In this document: piece by piece, positions 10,042 through 23,000 of the stretch
How the letters are laid out: every line of letters starts with the position of its first letter
How positions within the stretch are numbered: the stretch's first letter is position 1
From: Euphorbia lathyris
Taxonomy: Eukaryota; Streptophyta; Magnoliopsida; Malpighiales; Euphorbiaceae
Assembly (NCBI RefSeq): GCF_963576675.1
Contig: NC_088910.1
Span: 84,998,104 to 85,062,103, forward strand
DNA: 64,000 nt
Direction of reading: 5' to 3'
Program-made: the position numbers and the translations under genes
Notes under the pieces: generated by a model
The model's input: the letters and a program-made list of their open reading frames with translations, nothing else
Databases searched by the model: none
Told to the model about the DNA's origin: nothing

Positions 10042-12977
10042 TCACAATGGAAGGGGCTCTAAAAACAATTTGAGGACATAATCTTTGAGATTGGTGGAGT
10101 AAGTATAGGCATCACGAATTCTGTATACGAAATTAGACATTCTTGCAAAATTAAGAAAATATTCAACTATACTTCTTGACACCCTACTTTCCTCCATATA
10201 TCCCTCATTTATCTCCTTCCATATATTTCTTATCATCTTTTTTATTTCTTCAGTAGCTTCTTCTTTTGTAACACCATATTCATTCATGTAACACTCCACT
10301 GCCGATGGACAATCTCCTCTCTTCTGCTCTTCCTACACAATAATAATAATAAATAAATCAGTATCACAACGGAACATTCTGTCGGTAATAGATTAAAATC
10401 CGTCTGTGATCTAATATTTTCTTGTAGTGAATAATTTTAAGAAATTTATGTATGTATATACCTCATGGGTTGCTACATCATCGTAAAGTCGGACAAGTTT
10501 TTGGGTGGCTTTCACTATTTTGGGGGATTCTCTTACCCAAATCATCTCCTTCATGCCTGCATCTTTTAACCCCAGAAATAATGCTGCAATAAGTAGCTCG
10601 CTGGTTGTTGTGATCATTGCATTGCGTAGATATTCGTCGAATCTCGGAACATATCCATTATCGAACCAACGAGCTTCCACTAGGTCTGCTCTTGTAAGTT
10701 CTTTAAACTAAAATAAGAGGGTTGAAAATAGATAAATTTTAAGGGTGTGAATAAATCTAACTATAAGTTCGTTCGTATATATCTTACCATCTCTTTGGCA
10801 TAAGAGGTTTTATAAGAGCTTTCACCATTGTTATCATTCTGAGTTTCTCCGAAAAGTTCGAGTATAACTTTGTAGAGAGCTTTCATGTAATGTGGTAATT
10901 CATCAATAGCATTGATGTTACACCTAAAAATGAGGAAAGTAAAATGATATATGAGAAGAATTGAAGGAAAAAATGATATAAACTTATAAAATGTCTCATG
11001 GCCTTGAAATTTCTTAAAGTGACGAAACTTGGGCAAATAAAAGTTTATATCATTGTAAGCAAATTAAGAAAGTCAATAAGTCACTTTAAACAAATTAAGG
11101 TGGCTATATAATAGATTATTTTAAGCAAGTTCAGAAAGCGAATAAGGTATTTTATAAATTCAAGGGGCCAAAATCATTATATAGAAGAGTACATGTGATT
11201 AAAGAGTTGATTGATTTATCTGAACTTACAAAGTGTATCATAGAACATGTGTAAAATGATATAATTAATTGATCTCTTGAACTTGATTAAATTGATATAC
11301 ATTTTCATTTTTCCAAAATAAATCATGTTCTGTGAGTCAAATCAATCATGTTCTGCTATGTAGACTTACTGAGTTAATCATATCAGTTTAAACACATTCA
11401 CAAGATGAAGGAGACACTTTATAAGTTTGGAAAACCAATTAACTTTTTGAATCAAATTAAAGGCTAGTGATGTATCAATATATAAAAGAGAAGAATGAAG
11501 ATATATGGAATTGACCTTTCAAAAGCAGCAGTAAAAGATTCAAGTTCATCAAGTGTACCATACACATCATACGTATCATCAACAGTCATTGCCATTTGTG
11601 TATACTTAGCAATTAGTAGACGTGAAAGAGAATATTTTGGGCCAGGAAGACATCCAAGTGCCCAAACATACACCTCCACTATTCTATCTCTAGCATAAGT
11701 CAGTGTTTCCGGCAATTTTGACTCTTTCCACCACCTGAAATCATTACTCGTCTATATTACTCTCAGAGTACCATAAATACAAAAAACGACACGAAAAGAA
11801 GAAGGAAAACATACTTGGAAACCAGAGCTAGCTCGTGTCTGTAGAGCAACTGAAGTCGATTATAATCCAAGACAGCAAACTTGAGTAAAAGTGGATTCAT
11901 AGAGTCGTGTTGTCGGTAATACGAAATAAATTGAGTGGTCTCAACTCTTTCCATCCCAGTGTGATTTGGGCATTCAAGACTATACCTTATATGGTACTCA
12001 ATGTAAGGGCTTGTTTGTTCAGAATTATTATCTAAGTACCTTTCAAGATATTTCTTTGAAAATTTTGAGGCTTCATTTAATATATCTTCACCATTAACAC
12101 TCACAAAACTAGCTTCATATAAGCTAAGTAGTCCTTTCACATCACTTGTTAATGTTCCACTGAATTCTCCATCTTTTTCCTTGAATTTTTCAAAAATATC
12201 TGCAATACATCCATTAGTTTAATTAGTTTCCAACCAAACAGATAAAGGGCGGTCCGGAGGGTCCGGAGAGGGGTCCCACCACAAGGATGTACTGGGACAA
12301 GCCTTCCCTGGCAATTTATTTGGCAAGAGGACTCGAACTCGTGACCTCTTGATCACACGACAACCCGTAACCAAACAGATACTAAAAAAAAAGAACTTTT
12401 AGCCACGGATATTTTCAACTGTAGCGACAGTTTTAATTTCCACTACAGTTTACACGCAAAACCGGATTCGTACATCTAGCGACGGTTTTTACAAGGCATC
12501 GGAGGTAATCACCTGAAGGGACTTTGTGTCCATGTTGTCGTAGAACTCGAAATAGAAGAGCGGCGGTGTGGAGATCATAGTCATTTTTTTGGAGGAAATC
12601 AGGAAGATTAGTGAAAATATGAGATAGTTGGTGTTTAATTTCAGTTTCAAAGTGATAAGAGACACCAAGTCTGCATAATAAATTGATGAACTCAATGTTT
12701 TTTGTTATTTCTTGAGTAGACATCATTAGCATTTCTTTCACCTTTAGTTTGAGTTGTTCCACCTCCTTGTTATAGGATTCTATCTCCTGCCAAATCATTT
12801 ACCATTACCATATCAATTTTCATCATTCATTAAATACAATCAGAAAGACGGGAAGAGAAATATATATACCGAGTCTTGGAGTGAGAAAGAGGCAAAGGTA
12901 AACCCCCAAACGGTCGGAGGAAACTTTGCCGATCGCCGGGCAACATCTGCACGATCATTTTCAACTTTTGTGCCCAT
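10042..12977 (-). CDS. Terpene synthase, probably TPS-a sesquiterpene synthase, 7 exons, 552 aa
   Basis: Ionises and cyclises a prenyl diphosphate, most likely farnesyl diphosphate in the cytosol. Exons: 12870-12977, 12513-12786, 11815-12199, 11516-11734, 10788-10923, 10462-10707, 10042-10332. They total 1659 nt with clean phases, the six-intron layout usual for angiosperm TPS-a/b genes. Motifs seen: RRx8W at residues 14-24, RDR at 271-273 (RxR), DDTYD at 308-312 (metal binding) and DDVATHEEE at 450-458 (NSE/DTE metal motif, split across the exon 6/7 junction). Only 13 residues precede the RRx8W motif, so there is no plastid transit peptide. That, with the 552-residue length, favours the TPS-a sesquiterpene class, although RRx8W is also common in TPS-b. 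The start ATG 12975-12977 is chosen because a TATAAAA lies just upstream (13016-13022), which excludes the longer frame to 13040. The product terpene cannot be predicted. Confidence 0.94.
12243..12370 (-). mobile_element. SINE (Au-like), in terpene synthase intron 2
   Basis: On the minus strand GAGTTCGAGTCC matches a Pol III B box (GGTTCGANTCC type) and is followed by the GTGGTGGGACCCC...CCGGACC tail typical of Au-type plant SINEs. It lies within intron 2 (12200-12512) and is in the same orientation as the host gene. No clear target duplication was seen, so ends are approximate. Confidence 0.6.
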
Positions 12978-13015
12978 TTCTAAGCTTTGCTTATCTAAAA
13001 CTATACTCCCTACCC

Positions 13016-13022
13016 TTTTATA
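13016..13022 (-). promoter_or_regulatory. TATA box of the terpene synthase gene
   Basis: TATAAAA on the minus strand, about 40 bp upstream of the chosen ATG, implying a very short 5' leader. Confidence 0.6.
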
Positions 13023-13321
13023 GAAGGAAACTACGAACATGGACGCATTTTATTACACTTTTCCATTGTTCGTGTAAATTACTTTAATGGTTACCAAGAA
13101 TTTTATTTATTTTTACAGTATTGTCACTAAAATTCAAAGCGTAAGAAAAGAATTACACAACTTTACACTTTTTAACATTATGTCCAGTAAAATAAAAGTG
13201 TCAAAAAATTAAAGTTGTTATTTTAGAAAAAAAACAATATATTAAATCAAATAATAACATCGGAAGAAGCCGAGATAAACATATCCACTTTCCTCCAACA
13301 GAGTGAGAATTGACTACATTA

Positions 13322-13661
13322 GAGCATCTCCAATGGAGTATAATAAACCACTCAATATACTCCATTTGGGAGAGTATGATAAAAAGTAACGATATCAACC
13401 ACTCAATGTTTATTAAGCTTTTGCTTATTTTTATATATTTTTTTTATTTTTAAAATAATATGATTGGTTTAATTAATTGGTGGATCAATTATGATTGGTT
13501 TAATTAATTGGTGGATGCTTTGTGATTGGTGGGTTCATTATGATTGAGTAGTTATAGAGTTTAATCATTGGAGTTATATAATTTAATAAAATGAAGTTTA
13601 TTAAATTGATGATGTGGCATGTACATTTAGTGGTTGGAAGTATAAACCATTGGTGATGCTC
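13322..13661. mobile_element. Tourist-like (PIF/Harbinger) MITE, 340 bp
   Basis: Terminal inverted repeats GAGCATCTCCAATGG and CCATTGGTGATGCTC, flanked by a TTA duplication (13319-13321 and 13662-13664). Internally ATTGGTTTAATTAATTGGTG is present twice in tandem (about 13462-13515). Confidence 0.8.
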
Positions 13662-13783
13662 TTAGTCAAACTATGAACGCCATATTCGTTGAACGATGAA
13701 TAAAGAGATAGTACAATCTACAAACTCATTTAATACAATAAATTATAATACTTTGCTGATAAGAGAAATCATATTATAGGGAA

Positions 13784-13920
13784 CGAATTGCTTCAACAAC
13801 ACCGTGTCAATCAGATTGAATAAGCACATTACTCATTTCTTTAGACTTGAGCCAGCTCAAAGCCAATTGTAGCACTCTTTGAAGGGTGCATAACAATCGG
13901 CAACAAACGAGCCATGATGA
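13784..13920 (-). pseudogene. Relic of a LINE RNase H domain
   Basis: Minus-strand translation gives LALSWLKSKEMSNVLIQSD, a stop, then HGVVEAI, the pattern of the RVT_3 RNase H domain at the 3' end of plant LINEs. Only about 45 codons survive, with one stop. Confidence 0.6.
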
Positions 13921-14778
13921 TTTCTCACTAAGAAATTAAAAATCAAAAATCAAAATCCTTGAATGCTATTTAGAATCACATTTAATATGGAAATATTGTC
14001 TACTTTCCACAATTACAATTTCAAAAGCTTTTTGTTTTAAAGCATTCAATTTTTCTTTCCTAGACAAATAATACTTAAATGATCTTAGAATACAAAAAGT
14101 TGAAAAATTAAAGTTATTTAGAATATCATTAATTTTTTTATTTTAAGCTCAAGAGTCATTTTAAAGTGTTAAAGAAATAATGTTAAAAAGTATAAAAGTA
14201 AGTGATTTTTATATTAGCTTTCAAAGTTTAATAGTACTATTGAAAAAAATAGTAAAGTTTAGTGTTCATGAATGTAATTTACCATGCATAGTACCAAATA
14301 CACCATTTCCAAGACAAATTTTTAAAATTTTTGTGGTTCCGGTTCGCATTATGCCAAAGGCTTGTTTATATATGTAATATATTTATCCTTTGAATGTTTC
14401 CGGTTTTGTTGTACTCTCTAACAATCAAACTTATATTATTTGCAATTGGTAATATCAAATTTCCGAATGATAACATTATTTGTTGGTATCTGTGTTTGAT
14501 TCTCTCTTATACTGTTTTAATTTTCTATAAACATATATACATTTCATAATTTTATTTAGAGAACGCTAAAAAGTAAATTTTGTGGTTTGATGGATTTGCA
14601 AACACAGTTTTTATGGTTTTAAAGTTTGTAAATATAGATTATTATGTTTTTACGCAGTTTGTAAATTCAGTTATTCTGTCAAAAATTGTTAGATTGATAG
14701 AGAACATCATGATACATTCAAAGGCTGCGGCACTTCTCAAGAAGCCTTGACTGCTCAAGTATATACTCTTTTTTTAGT
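13921..14778. other. Intergenic AT-rich sequence, no gene seen
   Basis: No coding frame or structured element can be supported here. Confidence 0.5.
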
Positions 14779-15145
14779 GGGTTGCTACTTGCCGCTCTAA
14801 TTTTTTCACTTACCGCTTGGAAAAAGATATATTAGCCCCTTCCTTTATTTGGAAAAAAAAAATTCAAACCCCTTCTTGTCTAGTGGCGGGCCATTTGGCC
14901 CGCCAAGGCAAAAATCCGGAGATTTTAAATGTGGTCGCAAAATTCTAGATATTTTGCCTTGGCGGGCCAAATGGCCCGCCATTAGATAAGGAATGGCGGG
15001 ACCCACCACTCCTAAAGGGATGGCGGGTGATTCACCCGCCAAGGCAAAATTTCGGAAAATTTTCTAAATTTTTTAAAAAATTGAGGGTAAATAGGTAAAA
15101 TATGGGCGGTAAGTGGAAAAATAAGGGCGGTAAATAGCAACACCC
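14779..15145. mobile_element. MITE-like inverted-repeat element with GC-rich internal palindromes
   Basis: The left end GGGTTGCTACTTGCCGCTC pairs with the right end GGGCGGTAAATAGCAACACCC-like sequence, and the pairing continues inward (CACTTACCGC on both arms). Inside, GGCGGGCC and GGCCCGCC blocks form inverted palindromes (14885-14905 and 14960-14983), with a third GGCGGGTGATTCACCCGCC near 15023. T-rich flanks make the target duplication ambiguous. Confidence 0.6.
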
Positions 15146-15776
15146 TTTTTTTTATCTAAATACCTTAGGTTGAAAGTCGAGACTAATTTAGATTTGAACC
15201 TGATAGTTTTCTTTGAGAAATGACACAACTCTCTTATATAATATTTTAATCACAATTATAATTTTATCTAAAATTCGATGAATTTGAAGTAGAAGATAAA
15301 CTTGTAATTTGATTTGATAAGTGACACTACTTTGTTTTTTTAGGTACGGATTTTTTAGTTGATTTATTAATATATTGAAACATTTGACTACTAAATTGTA
15401 GTATTTCTTTTATGGTCAATGCATTTGATAAAAGTTCCGAATCAGGACCAATAAGAATAAGAATATTGGAGATTATATTAAAACAAGTTGCAGAACGAAC
15501 CAAAGAGTATCAAATTTGAAAAACTTTGAACATTATGTTAATAGACAAAGGGTTATGACAAATTTATGTTTGAAAACATAGTTTTATAAAATAAATTAAG
15601 GCTTAACAAAAAGTTAACTTATTACTTTATTCATTTTCTGAAGGACAGCACATATCTTTAGAATTTGCAGGGATTTTCTATGCTTTAACATTCAAATAAC
15701 CACCGTCTCTCTCTCTTCATCCTTTTCTGTCAAAGTCTCATGATCCATAAATATACAAATATATATATATATATAT
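15146..15776. other. Intergenic AT-rich sequence, no gene seen
   Basis: Ends in a (TA)n run at about 15758-15776 that serves as the target of the adjacent LTR. No coding support. Confidence 0.5.
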
Positions 15777-16359
15777 TGTTGGGAATTTTTCAGGATTGCG
15801 ACAATTTAGCGGAAACGATAAAATAATTTTATTGAATGTGAGGTTTACAAGAGGGTGTTACAATGAGATAAAAACAAAAATAGTACACTCAGGTGTTTCC
15901 CAAAATACCCGAATTAATTATCTTTACTATTTTGTATTTTCCCAAAATAATTGAACTACCCTCTCTTAACAAATACACAATACTGCATATATAAATTACT
16001 CTCTTTCAATACTCACAATTCTCTCCTTACCACCTAAATTTCTAATCTCTCAAAATCCAAAAATTAAGGAAGCATCTCCTTGGCTTTATAAGCCAAGGAG
16101 GGGATAAGGCCAGCAATAATTGCTGGCCTACCCAATTAATTAGGCAGCAGCAAATTGCTGCTGCCCATTATTTTGACTTGGACCACCAATTTCGGTGGTC
16201 CAACTTTCACATTTTTTTTTTCTTTTTTTTTTTTATAATTTACAAATTACATGAAAAGCTCTCTAATTAATACAAATTACATAAATGATCACTTATTTAT
16301 TGGGACTTCAAACTAACAATTCCTTAATTGTTTTAAATTAATAGTTAATTTTTTCAACA
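15777..16359. mobile_element. Putative solo LTR, 583 bp
   Basis: Begins TGTTGGGAATTTTTC and ends TTTTTTCAACA, the TG...CA termini of an LTR. Flanked by TATAT on both sides, but the flanks are (TA)n, so the duplication is not diagnostic. No internal retrotransposon domains lie on either side, hence solo. Orientation is uncertain. Contains the four-hairpin block at 16076-16203. Confidence 0.55.
16076..16203. repeat. Four consecutive perfect hairpins
   Basis: Hairpin 1 is 16076-16100 (stem CTCCTTGGCT, loop TTATA). Hairpin 2 is 16107-16129 (stem AGGCCAGCAAT, 1-nt loop). Hairpin 3 is 16143-16165 (stem GGCAGCAGCAA, 1-nt loop). Hairpin 4 is 16178-16203 (stem TTGGACCACC, 6-nt loop). All stems are perfect 10-11 bp pairs and all four sequences differ. 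Confidence 0.95.
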
Positions 16360-17048
16360 TATATATATATATTTTTTTTTTTATTGATCTATTTTGAAAA
16401 GTACAAAGAAAGTTTGTCATGATTGCAAAAAAAAAAAAAAGTCTCAGATTCGAATGTTCTAAATGACTTAAATAATCAAGTTTGGATTGCAAATGCTTTT
16501 ATATAGATTTGAATTTACGAGAAGTACATATTTTGTTGTTGTTTTGTGTTTTTTTATATCTTTAATGGTTTTATTTACTCTTTATAATCATTTCCATTCC
16601 TTGTATTAACTTTTACCTCAAATTTTATTCTTTACATTTTGCTTATTAGACTTTTTCCTTTTTCATCTAAAGAAGCAATTTTTTAAAAATGATGCAATTT
16701 ATTTTAGGATTAATTACATATACCTACCCTGTTGTTTCATACCGAAAAGTTTCATACTGAAAAAACAGGTTGCTTTGGCAAATAGATTCAAGAATTCATC
16801 TCAATATATAGCAAATAGAAAGCGAAGACTATATATGTTGCTTTGCTGCAATATACATGATAAAATTACATTTCCCTAATCTTTTACAAGAGAATAACCA
16901 ACCTTCTATTTATCCCTTTAGGATAACCATTCCATACTGTACATTAAATTAAATCCCTAATGGACAACCATTTCAGATAAATGAAAGTCAATAATTTACA
17001 TTTGGAAGGGAATTCATTTTTCTTTCAAGGAAAATATGGCTGCAAGAT
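16360..17048. other. AT-rich 3' flank of the FAM135-like gene, no other gene seen
   Basis: Contains (TA)n and poly-A/T runs. Probably holds the 3' UTR in its right half. No coding support. Confidence 0.45.
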
Positions 17049-20000
17049 TCAACGAAACAGTTCAGGAAATGACCACATGATGAATCTTGCAAAAATATCA
17101 GTCTCTAAGAACTCGATATGAGCCGTCCGCCCAATGAAGGTGTTCAAATTCTTTCCATAAGCGGAGGTATCGAAGTTGACATCACAGCGCATGAAAACTC
17201 GATGGTCTGAAGTTGGGGCTCGTATCTGATCCAAGCAATTATTCAACATCTCCAGGAATATTCTGCCCTTCTTTGAATGATCCATCGAAGCTGCTCGGCT
17301 TAATTCAATTCTTGCTGAATGATATGGCACATAACCATCCTGTCAAAACATATTACCCTGTCAACGTACATGTCATATTATCCTGAATATATGATATATA
17401 GCATATTAAACACTCCAAATTCTTCGAGCTACAACTATGCTCGCTTCCGTTGTTACTGTTGGATATAGATTATAATTAAACAAGTCATTTGCAACTATAG
17501 CATAATGTGGAAACTACCTGAGGGGAAGAAATCAGTATTATATGCTTGAAGTGCTCCAAAGTCTTCTGCTGAAAGAACAAAATAGAATTTCAGTGGTTTA
17601 ATTTTCTTAAACATGTCCATAGTTCACGCAAAAAATGTGAACTATTATTTGGTTTTCACCGTCGGATTCAAGCCAGGAAGGACTCTAGAAGGGGAGGGGA
17701 GGGGTAAAGCTCTCCCAACAACTATTTTTGTCAACCTGAGACTTTGCTTAAGGGGGGAAGAGCTCCTAACTAGTCAACATCTATCTTCACCATGCCTCTC
17801 TCTAGAAGAAGGAAAAACCAAGAAGAGAAATTTAGACCGACCAATCCTAAACTAGATAGATAGAGAAAGAAAACCAAGTACCTCACAAAGTCTGTAGAAG
17901 AAACTATTCTTCAGATTTGGCTCATCTGTGAAGGTGAGCTGATGAATGCACTGTGTACCCTTGAACTTCTTCATAAACCACATCCCAGAATTGAATAAAG
18001 AGTTTGAACTATAAAGATACCCCAACTGTGGACCAGATATCGAAACATATGTGTACAGATACCTTCTGAATGGTTCCATAATGCTCTCTGCAGCAACATA
18101 AGTATTTGGTGTCAAATTCCTGCCAAGTGGAAGCATGTGTTATGCTCTAATATAACAGATATTTACCTGCTAATGCTGATCTGATAATGACGTTTCCAAT
18201 AGAATGCCCAACAAAGCTGAGCTTTATATCTCTTACAGAATTAGATTTTGAAAGTTTGGCCGCTTTCTTTTTCAGAAAGGAGATCACCTCCTGTGCAAGC
18301 CTTAGCCCCATTTCTCTGAAGTTTCCTGATGTTTTGTCTTCATTTGCCTCCGACATGAGAACTTCTGCCATGGGGTCTATCAAAAGCCATTGATTTCGAA
18401 CAAGTCGCAAATCCAGATGATGTCCCTAATAGATGGAGTCCAACAAATATAATGAACATATTGATTTCAGATAGTAATACAACGGTTCAAACACCAAAGA
18501 AGCAAAAATTACAGAAGATTGTCCCAGAAAATAAGTATCTAATAATTTTCATAAATTGAACCCAGCAAACATTAAACTCAGAATAATATAAGAAGGCTTA
18601 AATCTGCTTTCCGAAAAACTAGAATGACAATGGAGAAGGGCAGACCAAAGACCTGGGCCTTATCCAGTCCTTTAATCTCTAATTAAGGTAAAATTTTACT
18701 CATTCCTGCTACCAAAATATTGATACTTCAATTTTCTTTCATGTCCTCTTTTTCTCTATATATTTTTGGTACCCAAGAGGCCAAGTTGAGAATCCCTGCA
18801 GGGATGGGAGTATATTCACTGCCAACTGATACTGCAATTTCATGTTAGATTGTTTCCCATTTCCTACCACAAGGGCATGGAAATAGAGAAAAATACTGCC
18901 TCATTACAGTACTAGCCTAAAACAAATACTAAGCATCAAAACATTTGAATTGAATTGTTAACTTGTAAATAAAAGGTTATTATTTAAATTGGTAAGTAGA
19001 TAAAACGAGCAAAGTTCTAAGTTCAAATTTCCAGCTCCAATTTAGTAGTATCATGCAAAGTTAATTTGGATGCGGTGCGGCCACAACAAAATGATGCAAG
19101 GTTTTGATCCAATCCCACAATAGAAAAAATATCAGATGCATCCACAAATCATTTTTGTCAAGCCAACATCAGAACTATCGAATTGAAGACTTTGATTCAC
19201 ATTTCTAAACCATAGTTGAAATTTTCATATGGTAAAGCAGATTGAAATCCTTGTGACACATTGATGCAATTTAATTAAAAAAAAAATGCACAAAACAGAA
19301 CTTCCCTCTAGTTGGTTAAGTAAAATTTATGGCAGATTGTATAAAAAGTAGAAATACAAGTTTGACACATGTATAGCACCAAAATAAGGTTAGATTCTAA
19401 TTCTGCTATTAACTTTGCTCTCCAATAGAAAGGGTGAGATCAAGGAGCAACAAAGAGAGACGGGAATAAAAAAAATTCAGAAATTTGATGGAACCTGTGA
19501 AGAGCAAGACTTGCCTGAAACCCATGCACAAAGACAACAATCTTTAACACTCGAATTCTTTTTCGTGTATTAACACGATGAATCTTCTTTAAAGCTTCAG
19601 TAGAAAGTCCAATAATCAAGCCAGATGAATCCAACAGATCCAAATGTCTGAAGTAAGAATTTTCACTAAGCGTACGCCGTGGTGAATTTATCACACGCTC
19701 TACAAAAATAATTGGCATTCGCAGGGGATCTCCAAATATATACATGTCTTGAATTGACTGAGTATTAATCTGCAAGGAAAGATACCCTGCTCTGAACAAA
19801 CTCAAGAATAGAATGAAGAAAAAGAAATCAGTTAATGTGAAATTTAAAATTCACCCTCATTTGCGCAATGCCTCGACGGTGAAGTTCAGCACGTGTAGCT
19901 GCCTGCTGGATAGGCTGTATTAAAGACAACAGAAAATTAAAATTAAAGACCAAGAAGACCATAACTTATTCAATCGTCATAAGAAAATTCTGTACACAAG

Positions 20001-23000
20001 CAGCAAAAACATGTTAAACAAGGGTATTTACTTCATCAGCTAACTTCCAAAAACTCGTAACTCTTTTATCAACAACATGGTGGGAGGAATCATGATTTCC
20101 GCTACTTATATAATGATGAGGCATCTCAACCTTAGAGTACACCATCCATATTGACCACTCAGCTCTACGATCCTTGGCCCATACCTCCCGCAAAAAATCC
20201 AGTATCTTTGTTTTGTTTTTCCTAGGACAAATAAAAAACGTTGGCTGTTGAGCAAAGTGGTGGATAAATGAGTATTAAAAAGCATTCAAACTCCTTGTTT
20301 CTAATAGAAGTCAAGGACAAAAATCCTAATCAAGTCCAGTATGAAGGATATCCAACTAGTTTGACCTTAAGTTCATAATGAAACCTTTTGGTAAATCAAG
20401 CACCTTCAAAAATGTGAAAGTCTTAACAAGACAAAGAATATTATACTAGTTACACATGATCAAACAACTATGAAATGAAACCATTAAGTTTAACCAAAAT
20501 GAGAAGCTTGAAACAGTGAAAAATTGATAATGTAACCGAAAGAAAACCATGAAAAAGCAAATCAGTATATTTTGCACACTACTTTTAAAATGCATTGAAA
20601 TTTATTAGGGAATGGTACTGACTGTTACGGATATATAAAGTAACACACAGTTAGTTAAATATGAACTAGAAATGGAATCACTGTTAAGTAAAGCAGTGAG
20701 ACTATCCAGCTAAACAAGAAAATAGAGAGAGGATAAGTGAAGCAAGTCAACCGAGTCAAACTGCTATTCAACAAAGACAAAATCCCGCTAGCAGCCTCGG
20801 TAATTCTGTTTGACTGAGTTTTGTAGAAGATCTATTAACGGAAAGAAGATATTAGTAGATTAGATTTCCTTTTTTAATTCGTAACTTCTGCTCTTTGAAT
20901 TCTGAATTTTTAGTTGTTTAATAGCTGGTCATTTTTTCAAATTTCGAATAAGAGTTTATCTAGTAGTTAGTATGTAAGTGCCGATGCCTATTTAAAGCCC
21001 TTGAGTTGGAAGTAAATGCAAGAATTGTTTTTATCAAATTTTTTTATCTGTGTTATAGACCATGGAAATAGAGAGAAATCCATGGGATACCATGTAGATT
21101 AAGAGCCTACATGAATATATTAAACATATATTTATACAAGGTTCTCCCTAAGTTACTACTACAATTAAGCAAACATAGCAGCCCCACTAGATCCTACTAG
21201 CAGCCATCTAGCTGTCATAGCAGCCTTAGGCATGCTTACATTTATTACATTGACTTATTCTATAACAATCTGAGACCGAAGGATTTTCCCTCTAACGAGT
21301 CCTCACTCTATAACCTACTAAAATAGGCCATAAGGGTAGAAAAACCAGCTTCCCTTTCACAACCAGATAATTGCTCTTCAAAGCCACTGGATACTGGGAA
21401 GTTTAACTCAAAAGAAGTTGGAAGCCATAACCACATACCAGGCAAAAGGAGCTCAATACAGGGCAAAAACAGTAGTAATAGCTCGGGTGGAAGAACTTAT
21501 GCATGATTTCACTGAACAGCATGGAGAAGTGGGTAGCCACACAATTAGCAAGGTCCTAGGCCAAAACAGCATAATAAGAAGATAATATGGTTCCTAAATT
21601 TTGTAAATTGTATTTTCCCCATTTTGACAGGCCCACAAACTCTTTGGGTTGGTTGAGCTGTTATGAGCATTTTTTCGGCCATCAGCTCACCCTGAAGAAG
21701 AAAATGTGGGTTTTACACTTTTTTAGGGGAATATACTCCCGTGATAATTGTCACGTCGTCAACATGGCATGTCAATATTTGACGTACCACATCTACAAAA
21801 ACTAACAATGTTGTTGAACGAAATTCCATTGTTTAAACAACTTTTGCAATAAAAAAACACCACATTCCTTAATTTGCAAAAATGCTTTTTCTTTTGTACT
21901 ATTTCCCTCAATAATTATATCGAACTAATTTATTGAAAAACTTGACTTAAATTTCAATGTAGTAGTTTTTCTTTAAACAGAACAAGGTTTTCTCAAGGGT
22001 ATTTAACCTTCTTTTAAGAAAAAGCTATGCTATGATATAATAAATTAAATGACAATAAATTCTTAATTCAATTGGTACCACCTGCTAATAGAACAGGGCA
22101 GTAAGTATCATGGATTCGATAACCAAATATTTTAGTCTATAATGTTATAAAGGGAAATGCATGATTAACCTTATTATTTTGGAAGCTATAACAATTTTTC
22201 GTTTTATATGTTAATTCAAATGAAGAAGGTTTTGGTTGTTCCTTCAGAGCAAAGCATGTACGACTCCAACACCAGGGAAATGAGGGTGTTGTTCTAGCTT
22301 CTTAAGCTACCATCTTATCCTCTAACCAAAAGGTCAGATCCACATGCTTGAATTGGAACCAGGTAAACTGATATCTCATTTCCCAGCCAGCTGGTGTGTA
22401 TCAAGACTTGTTAGGTCAATAAATCATCATTATTTGAAAGTTAAAGCAATGGCTGGACAGTAGGTTTATCAGTGTGAATTTCGTGATCAGTCATGTTTAC
22501 ACATCATGAAAGGATTACTCAAGTGTGTTAAAATAGTCTATCTCACTTTTAATGTATGGAGCAAAAAAATGCTCAGCTGATTGGCTGAACAAGAGCAAAA
22601 AGCAAACCTGTGGAATTGCAGAAATGTGCTCCACAAGTACAATAGTTGAGTACCCAACAAATTTAAAGCGTTCAACACATCATCCTTCTGCAAGAAGTAG
22701 GGTAACCTATCACTTCAGAAATACTTTTGAAAACCAAAGACTAAAAATAATAATCAAGAATCATTTTTCTATGCAAATAAAGAAACAACCTCGAAATCAT
22801 TATGTAGATTGTTGTGCTCCCCAACTTCAATATATCTACTGGGATCTGCGTTCATGATTGAATCAGAAATCCTCATATCATTCATTTTGGATATAAAATC
22901 AGTTAAATCAATGACTTGATCAATGGATTTGCTAATTCTTTGTAGCCCTTCAAGCAAAGTGTCGCGGGCAACTATCAATGATTTAACAAGCATGATCTTG

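Noticed and set aside
12840..13040. Longer terpene synthase start at 13040
   Set aside because: The extra residues lie upstream of and across the TATA box at 13016-13022 and do not resemble a TPS N-terminus.
21410..21590. Plus-strand coding-like stretch in intron 8 of the esterase gene
   Set aside because: No domain recognised, no start or splice context, and it lies inside an intron. Treated as unclassified debris.
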